Shown piece after piece: positions 6,645 through 7,057 of a DNA stretch of 7,057 nt. This stretch comes from Nitrososphaeraceae archaeon (GTDB taxonomy: Archaea > Thermoproteota > Nitrososphaeria > Nitrososphaerales > Nitrososphaeraceae), in the NCBI GenBank assembly GCA_021155845.1, contig JAJNBK010000211.1, forward strand, positions 1-7,057. The letters run 5' to 3'. The stretch's first letter is position 1; every line of letters starts with the position of its first letter. A program made the position numbers and the translations under genes. Below the pieces are notes generated by a model that did not search any database, was not told the origin of the DNA, and worked only from the letters and a program-made list of their open reading frames with translations.

Positions 6645-6938
6645 GTGCCTCCTTAGAACAAGTACTGATGCATTCGCTAACAAGAAAAATTACGACAGTC
6701 ATAATGACGCAAAGAGTGAAGAGAAGAAAGCACGCTGTGGCATAAGACTATGACTTTATTTATTCAAACCACAAGTCTGAATGGATTGGAATCAGTTGAA
6801 AAGAATATTGTTGTTGTTGCCATACAATATTAATAGTAGTAGTTTGCATACAATATTCTTTGAACAAGATAGCTTACAACATTGGTTGAACTTAGACAAA
6901 GATCATATGTTGATTTTGGACCGATGAACTAATTGAGC
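6645..6938. other. Intergenic region with short repeats
   Basis: No gene is supported in these ~290 nt. They hold an imperfect inverted repeat (6795-6810 with 6851-6865), an 11-nt direct repeat CATACAATATT at 6821-6831 and 6847-6857, and an 18-nt near-copy (one mismatch) of a piece of the PDCD5-like gene near 6729-6746. Confidence 0.4.
6795..6865. repeat. Imperfect inverted repeat
   Basis: GTTGAAAAGAATATTG at 6795-6810 is almost the reverse complement of CAATATTCTTTGAAC at 6851-6865, with a 40-nt spacer. A second CAATATT at 6825-6831 can also pair with the left arm, giving alternative hairpins. It lies about 75-145 nt downstream of the stop of the partial minus-strand gene at the window edge, so it could be a transcript 3' structure or an element end. 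Confidence 0.45.
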
Positions 6939-7055
6939 TTAATATTTTATTTGCTGAACACTTTTACCTTTTGCCATAGGAATTATTTTGAATTTTGCGC
7001 CTTTAAAGTCCCTTTTCAATTCTTTACCTTTAAAAGCTCTATCCAAGAATATTGC
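6939..7055 (-). CDS. Unidentified protein, C-terminal 38 residues (cut by window edge)
   Basis: The minus-strand frame entering from the right edge is open for 38 codons and ends in a TAA at 6939-6941. The reading is AIFLDRAFKGKELKRDFKG followed by AKFKIIPMAKGKSVQQIKY, lysine-rich and protein-like. The family cannot be named from this piece. LDRAFKGKEL followed by a strand ending IIP is loosely like the region after the second catalytic Asp of DDE transposases, but that is only a resemblance. The start lies outside the window. Confidence 0.55.
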   Translation of the reverse strand, partial: AIFLDRAFKGKELKRDFKGAKFKIIPMAKGKSVQQIKY

Positions 7056-7057
7056 TA

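Overview
The window looks like the chromosome of an ammonia-oxidising-type archaeon (Nitrososphaeria/Thaumarchaeota). The evidence is a minus-strand set of archaeal information-processing genes: an RNase P Rpp21/Rpr2-type subunit, ribosomal protein S19e and a PDCD5-like protein. AT-rich boxes about 25-35 nt upstream of several starts also fit archaeal, mostly leaderless, transcription. The AT-rich composition and the soil-thaumarchaeal look of several proteins suggest a low-GC soil lineage such as Nitrosocosmicus; the genus is a guess.

Layout. 11-1020 (-): zinc-type alcohol dehydrogenase (MDR family), broken in the Rossmann fold. 1180-2164 (-): PDCD5-like gene (broken), S19e (intact), Rpp21-type gene (short N-terminus). 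2285-2680 (+): unrecognised 131-aa protein, divergent from the Rpp21 gene. 3037-4293 (+): a secreted right-handed beta-helix protein with a DPH motif and an AlgG-like architecture, probably a polyuronate (mannuronan) C5-epimerase-like enzyme. 4966-5088 (+): a 40-aa single C2H2 zinc-finger protein. 5089-5909: long gene-poor stretch with possible decayed coding on the minus strand. 5910-6614 (-): YkgJ-type cysteine-cluster protein gene with two lesions. 6939-7055 (-): the end of an unidentified gene that enters from the right.

The main oddity is that three recognisable conserved genes (MDR dehydrogenase, PDCD5, YkgJ) each carry a small internal gap and/or frame change, with good family-like sequence on both sides, and Rpp21 lacks its usual N-terminal helices. 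S19e, the epimerase-like gene, the 131-aa gene and the zinc-finger gene are open. Either this is real decay (perhaps of a duplicated segment) or the assembly carries many small deletions; sequence alone cannot decide.

The S19e/PDCD5/Rpp21 group belongs to translation and RNA processing. The epimerase-like protein would act outside the cell on exopolysaccharide. I see no tRNA, rRNA, CRISPR array or complete insertion sequence.
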